From positions 1 through 64,000 of the forward strand of contig JASANG010002683.1 in the NCBI GenBank assembly GCA_030248215.1: DNA of 64,000 bases, in the 5' to 3' direction. The notes beneath the pieces were generated by a model. That model ran no database searches. It saw only the letters and a program-made list of their open reading frames with translations, and had not been told where the DNA came from. Source of the DNA: Enoplolaimus lenunculus (Eukaryota > Nematoda > Enoplea > Enoplida > Thoracostomopsidae). The translations under genes and the position numbers were made by a program. This document shows, piece after piece, positions 53,001 to 59,000 of this stretch (positions within the stretch are counted from its first letter, which is position 1; every line of letters starts with the position of its first letter).

Positions 53001-56000
53001 CAATACCCTGCTCGATGAACTTAATCATCCAGCCAAAGGTGGATCTTCCAACTGAGCTTCCCTCATCTGCCGCTTATCCCATGGCGCCTTTATTTCGAAA
53101 TACGTTTGCGCATACCCTCGTCTAGTCATCGCTTCTGACTCTACGCGTTCTTCGTCAACCTCTAGTTCCTTTCTCCAAATTCGGTTCCACTGGCCGTTCT
53201 CCTCTTCCTGTCGCTGCTGTTCCTTTATTGTCTCTAATAATTTTTCCTCTCTCCGCACCATCCTTTCACGCATTCCTCCCCGTCGAACATCTTCTTCTTC
53301 TTCTTCATTTCAAGGTTGGAGACCATGAGGTCACATGCGGTCGGAGATAACTCCGGCCCTGCACAGGAATGTATACGCTTTCTTTGGGTCATCGTACAAT
53401 GTTTTCATCGGGTCATCTTTGTTGAGCAGATCTTCTCTGTGCTGGTGAAGAATATGGCATTCTTTCATCACGTGTTCGATGGTTTCGTCACTGTTAAAGC
53501 ATCTTTTGCAGTGCGGTGGTTCATTGGGATTCACGGCATGCTTGAAGCTGGCAAGGTAGAAGGATTTGCCTCCAGTTCTCATTTGGGCAAGTGTTCGTTT
53601 TGCGTGTTGCGTGAGACCACTTTCCAGCTTAGCCGGCACGAATTTCGCAATATCAAAGGCAAAGGTTGGCTTTCGTTCATGTTCCCATTTCTTGGCGAAT
53701 CTTTTCTTGATCACAGATTTTGCAGAGCTTATGTCGATCGGTACGTCTTGTTGGTGTTTGGCGCTACCATTTTTCGCGAGCGTGTCTGCGTTTTCATTGC
53801 GTTGGAGGTCACAATGGGCAGGAACCCATTGGAATATGAACTTTATACCGTTTTGTTCGGTATGGCGTGAAATTTCTTTCCAGATCCTGTTGCAGATGAT
53901 GTCGGTTTGCAGATGAGGTCCTTTCTTGAGCTTTTGTATGGCAGATCTTGAATCACAGCAGATCCAGCAGACCTCGTCATTCTTTATATCGTTGTTGTCT
54001 ACTTTGTTCTGTACCATTTTGAGTGCTTCATATATGGCAACAATTTCTGCTTTGGTACTGCTCGCAATACGTCCAGCCGCTACCGATCGTTCTCTGGTGT
54101 TTCCATTTGCACTGATTTCCAGAATTCCACTACCACCATTGCTGATTCCGCCTTCAGCGGAACCGTCGGTCCAGTACTGGAGAGCGGGCTTCGGCAGACT
54201 TGATAAAGTACTTTCTGCTGCTTGTTTACACTTTTCTGGTGGCATGTCTTTAGTCACTCGGTGGACGTGACAGCGCATCCGCATTCTTATGCTTTTTCCC
54301 CGGTTTATACACCACCGTGAACTTAAATTCTTGCCGCCGGTAGAATTTGTTCTAGTTGCGGTAGCTCTTCTCCTTTTGTTACCTTAATGCTCGCCAGAAC
54401 TTCCTCTCGTCCAACCACCTCTGTAATTTCCCCTGCATGTTCCACTGTAGCTACTATTTCGCCTGATAGTAGCTGCTATGTCCTTCCCTCTATATTTGAA
54501 ACCGGCAGGAATACACACCCTTGTTCATTCCTTGCCACCACTTTAGGTATCAGTACGGATTCCGATAACGTTTCCGACTCTAACTGCGGTTTTGTCATCA
54601 CTTCTGCTGCCTTTTCAAATTCTCCACATACCCTGCAACAAACCATCACCGTCGTTTCCGCCGGGATCTGTACCGCTGCTGCAACCCTGCATACGTTAGC
54701 CACTCTCGGGACTACCGTATTATCACCTTCCACTGCTTGAGCCCAATCCTGAATTCCAACTTGTTTCTCTTCCCAAGGTAATCGCTCCCTCTTCGATTCC
54801 CTCCTTTCCAGTGGCTCTGTTCCTGGAGCCCATACCTGCTCTTCATCCTTTCTCCGCTCCCCGTCCTGTGTCGAAAGTATTTCTTTTCCTTTCCCACGGA
54901 CAATTCCATTTCTCCTTGTTCGATTTCCTTTTCCAGAGTCGGTTGCACCTCCTCTGTTACCGCCGGAATATCTTTTCCCGCTAACATCACCTGTTGCGCT
55001 GCCCGTTGTGTCGAAGGGTTTTTATCCCCCTTCGGCACAGCCAGCGACTCCGGTATCTCCTCTATTGCTGTCCATTTTCCTTCTCTGTTATACTACACCT
55101 GGACCTCTTTCCTGCCATAGTAGGTGTTGGTCCGTTCCTCTGGTCTCACATTCTCCAACCATTCATGCAGTAAACTTCCATTTCGCACCACCTGGCGAGC
55201 ACGCCATGATCGTACGATCCTCCTATTTACCATCACCAAGGACCAATTATAGTCCAAGGTAATGCCAAAATCATTCAACATATCTTCCCCAAATATCAAC
55301 GCCGTTTGCTTTTCCGGAGCTATATGGATGGCAGTTATTTTTGTCGTTCCGCCCATAGTTACCAGATACTTCAAACGTCCAATAGTTTACCGTTTCATTC
55401 AAGGGTACATCCGAAAAGTACTTCTCATATGCCGGTATGTGCATAAGCGACACATCAGCACCAGAGTCCAACATCCCGGTTATTTGATAGCTCCTGATAC
55501 TCATTTCAATGTAAAGACCCATAGCTTTGGTCGCTGCGGCTCCTTCCACGAAATTTAATCCCGGTTCTGTTACTACCGTCGTCCGTTGACGTTATCGGCC
55601 CTTCATGCATCTTCCTTATCCGTACGCTCGGTACCCCGCTATCCTGCGCTGCGGCCGTTGGCGACGTTATGCACGGCCCCAGGACTTCCTTTTGCCTCTG
55701 TAATATCACCGGTCTGTGTTCCTGGTTACAACTCGCCGATGTTATCGGGGGTAACGGTGTGGTCTACCCCGGTACTGGCAAGCTTTTCGCCCTAAAACAT
55801 TCATGTGAAGATGGTTCGTCCTATGGCAATGAGCGCAGGGTGGGAATCTCCCATCCTGCCCTCCTTGCGCCTGTCCCTGTAGCACGAGCCGATTTCTCTC
55901 AATTTCCGTACTCTTTCAAAATCCCGTGGCACCTGGTTGGACACCGTTTGTTGTCCTTGCCCTGACACCTGTGTCTGCCTATTTCTGATTATTCGCCCGT

Positions 56001-59000
56001 GCTCGTCCAGCCTGCTGTCGTCGGACATTCCCGGCCCAGTAGCTTGCCTTGCCTGTTGTGCATTCTTCGCACCCGTTTGGTGCTCTTGTTTCGACTACGT
56101 TTTATTTCCTTTCTCCTTCACGTTCAACGTGCCGTCCGCTTCAGGTTGCCTCTGCAACTTTAAGGCACGACGCCGCAACTCCTCAAACGACTCTACTACT
56201 CCCAACTGTAACCGTTGTTCCATTTCCGGGAACGAGTTGTTCACGAACGTCTGACACAACAAGTCTCTGCTCTCCTCCGTCTCCCGGTTGAGCCGGATGC
56301 GCGTGATAAGCGTTCCCCGCTAATGGTTGGATCAGCACTGGAAAACTCAACTGTCTATAACCCATAGGGACAGGGTGGGGTACCGCCCCTCCCTTAAACA
56401 TTTCGATTTGCCTGTTGATTTCCTATCAGCATCGAACCGGGTTGTTCCCCCGCTCCATGCATCCATGTAACTTCTTGATACTCCTTCGCCACAGATTGCC
56501 GGTAAGCCTCATCCTTATTTGACACCTGCCTGCCTGTTCCGAAATTTATCACTATGTTTCGACTTCAATGCCCGTTCGAATACTTGACTTGACTTGACTT
56601 GAACGGACATCCACCTCCGTCAGAGGTTTGTCCCACTCCTCCGGGCCTGCCCTCCGCACGTGCGTTTGTGTCTTGCCATGTTTGTAGCCGCTTGTACTGT
56701 GCCACACTGATCACATGTCGCTACTGTTGCTCGATACACCCGTGCTGGGCCCCCAACCCCCTGGGTGACATTGCCTCTGTGACCTCCATCCTGCTCGCTT
56801 GTTGTGCAACTCTTGTGGTGCCGAGCGATATTGCTTTTGCGTACTTCCTTGCCGCATTTTTCGCACTTTCTTAGACAATTGTCGGACGCTGTCGTTCCTC
56901 TACACGCCTTTTCGTGGTTGATCTTGGTGTTTTCAGACTTCATAGCAGCCCCGCATTTCGCGCAGTTGAACTGTTTGAGATCAGATTCGTCTCCGTGCAT
57001 CCTCTTTTGATGTATACGGAGTCCCGCTCTTGATTTGCAAAGCTTGTCACAGCCTGGTTCTCTGCACCGCAGCGGATCTTCTTCGATGACAATCACATTC
57101 AGGTCGCCAACAACATTATTTTTGCTGTTGCTGTGGTGGCCGAGGTTGTATTCCACGTCGCCAGATGTTTCATTCGGCGTGATGTTACTTCTTTCCAGCC
57201 TTTTCTGTCTTGCTAGATGCCCAGCGTCCATCCAACTGGTCCCAGCTTCCCGGAGGATATTTTTCCAATACAACAAGGTCTTTCGTTTTCTTCCTGGTGC
57301 CTTCGGCAAATTTGCTAGGCGTTTGTCCCAGCCTAAAGTTACTGCTTTCGTCTTACGGTTGTTGTCCATCCTCAGAACATGCCCTATACGTTCTAGAACC
57401 CGTTTTTCTACATTCCACCTGATGGATTTGACATTGAGCTCATTTCTTACGTCATGCATGTTCTTTTGTTGTTGTTGCATCTGCGGCAAAATCGATCCGT
57501 TCTGTACCCAGCTTCGCTGAACACTCATCGACTTTCCCAATGATGCTGCTGCTGCGCTTCTTTCATTCTCTGCAATCCTCATGACAGTCTGATGAAATAT
57601 GTTGAACAGTACGAGTGACGTTGGGCAGCCCTCGCTAAGGCCACGCTCTGGCATCCACGGATACTGTCCTTCTCTCTACCTTTTATACTGTAAGATGTTG
57701 TCTCATGAAGATCTCTGATTGTGTCAAAGCAGTTGCCTTTGAGGCCGTACCGTTGTAGGATAGCCCAAAGTGCGGGCTTGTTGACTCGTGGGTACGTTTT
57801 GCGTAGATCTAGGAGTATAGCGACTGGGTCGTTGTCATCATTTCCCTCCACTTGGGCTCGCGAGGTTCTTTTGTAGTAATCTTCTGCGTCTTCTTGAAGC
57901 CGAATCATCATTTGGGTTACGTCCGCGGTGGATCGTCCTGGCCTGAAGCCAGATTGGTTGTTATCCACCAACCGCAGATGTTCAGCCCACCATCTAAGTC
58001 GACTTGCCAATACCCTTGCGATAATTCTGGTGCCCATGGCTAATAAACAAACTCCCCGGTAGTTGTTTACATCGTCCCTGTTTCCTTTTTTGAATAGAGG
58101 AACCACCTGACCCGTTTTCAAACTGTCATCCCAGTGGTTTCTTGACCTCCTCTGCTCTCACTTCCGGTGCCGCTGTGAGTATATAGCATAACCTGAGCGC
58201 GTCGCTGCCCGGAGCGGATTCCTTCATCTGTTTCGTTTGCTTCACAATTTCGTCTTCTGTCGGGAGCTCATTCATCGCGTCATTTGCTGCTTTCGCTTCA
58301 GGGCAAGCTCTTAGGTCAAGCGTCATTTCGACCGCTGCCATCACTTCCTCTGGGTTTCGTTCGAACCAGCTTTGTGATACTTGTTCGAAGTGTTCCTTAA
58401 ACGCGTCAGTAGTAATGGTGGTACTATTGAAGGCGTTTTTCCTTCCCCTCGTGCCAAGGTTACGGAGTACCTTGTACATGTGGCCTGTGTTGGCTCGCCG
58501 GCACGCAGTTTCGCACTCCTCGATGACTTCATTCCACCATTGTTTTTCGCACAGGTCGTTGATCACCGATTTCATGCGGTTGATTTCGTTATCCCTACCG
58601 AGCAACCAAGGACTGCTACTCTTTTTTCTTTGTCTACCGCAGATGCGATCCGCCGTATCCGTCAAAAGTTCCGCTAAGATGTTATAATTTGTACTCCCTG
58701 CTGTCAGTTCATGTTCCCTGTTGGCATACGTTTCGCTTGTTGCTTGCTGGCATCGAGCGCGATATTCATCGATCTTCAGATTCTCCCACGCAATCTGTGG
58801 TTTCCGTATGGGACAAGCCGTTCTCCAACACCGATTTTTCGTTCGAACCACCATCATCTTTGGCTTATGTCTGACAGAGCCATGTCTTCGACCGTTTTGA
58901 TGCTCTGGATTAGGCGGTGACGTTGTTTTGCTTTCACGACGAACCCGTCGAGTTCGTACCATCGACGGTGTATTCTGCTGTACCAGGTGCCCCGTGATGG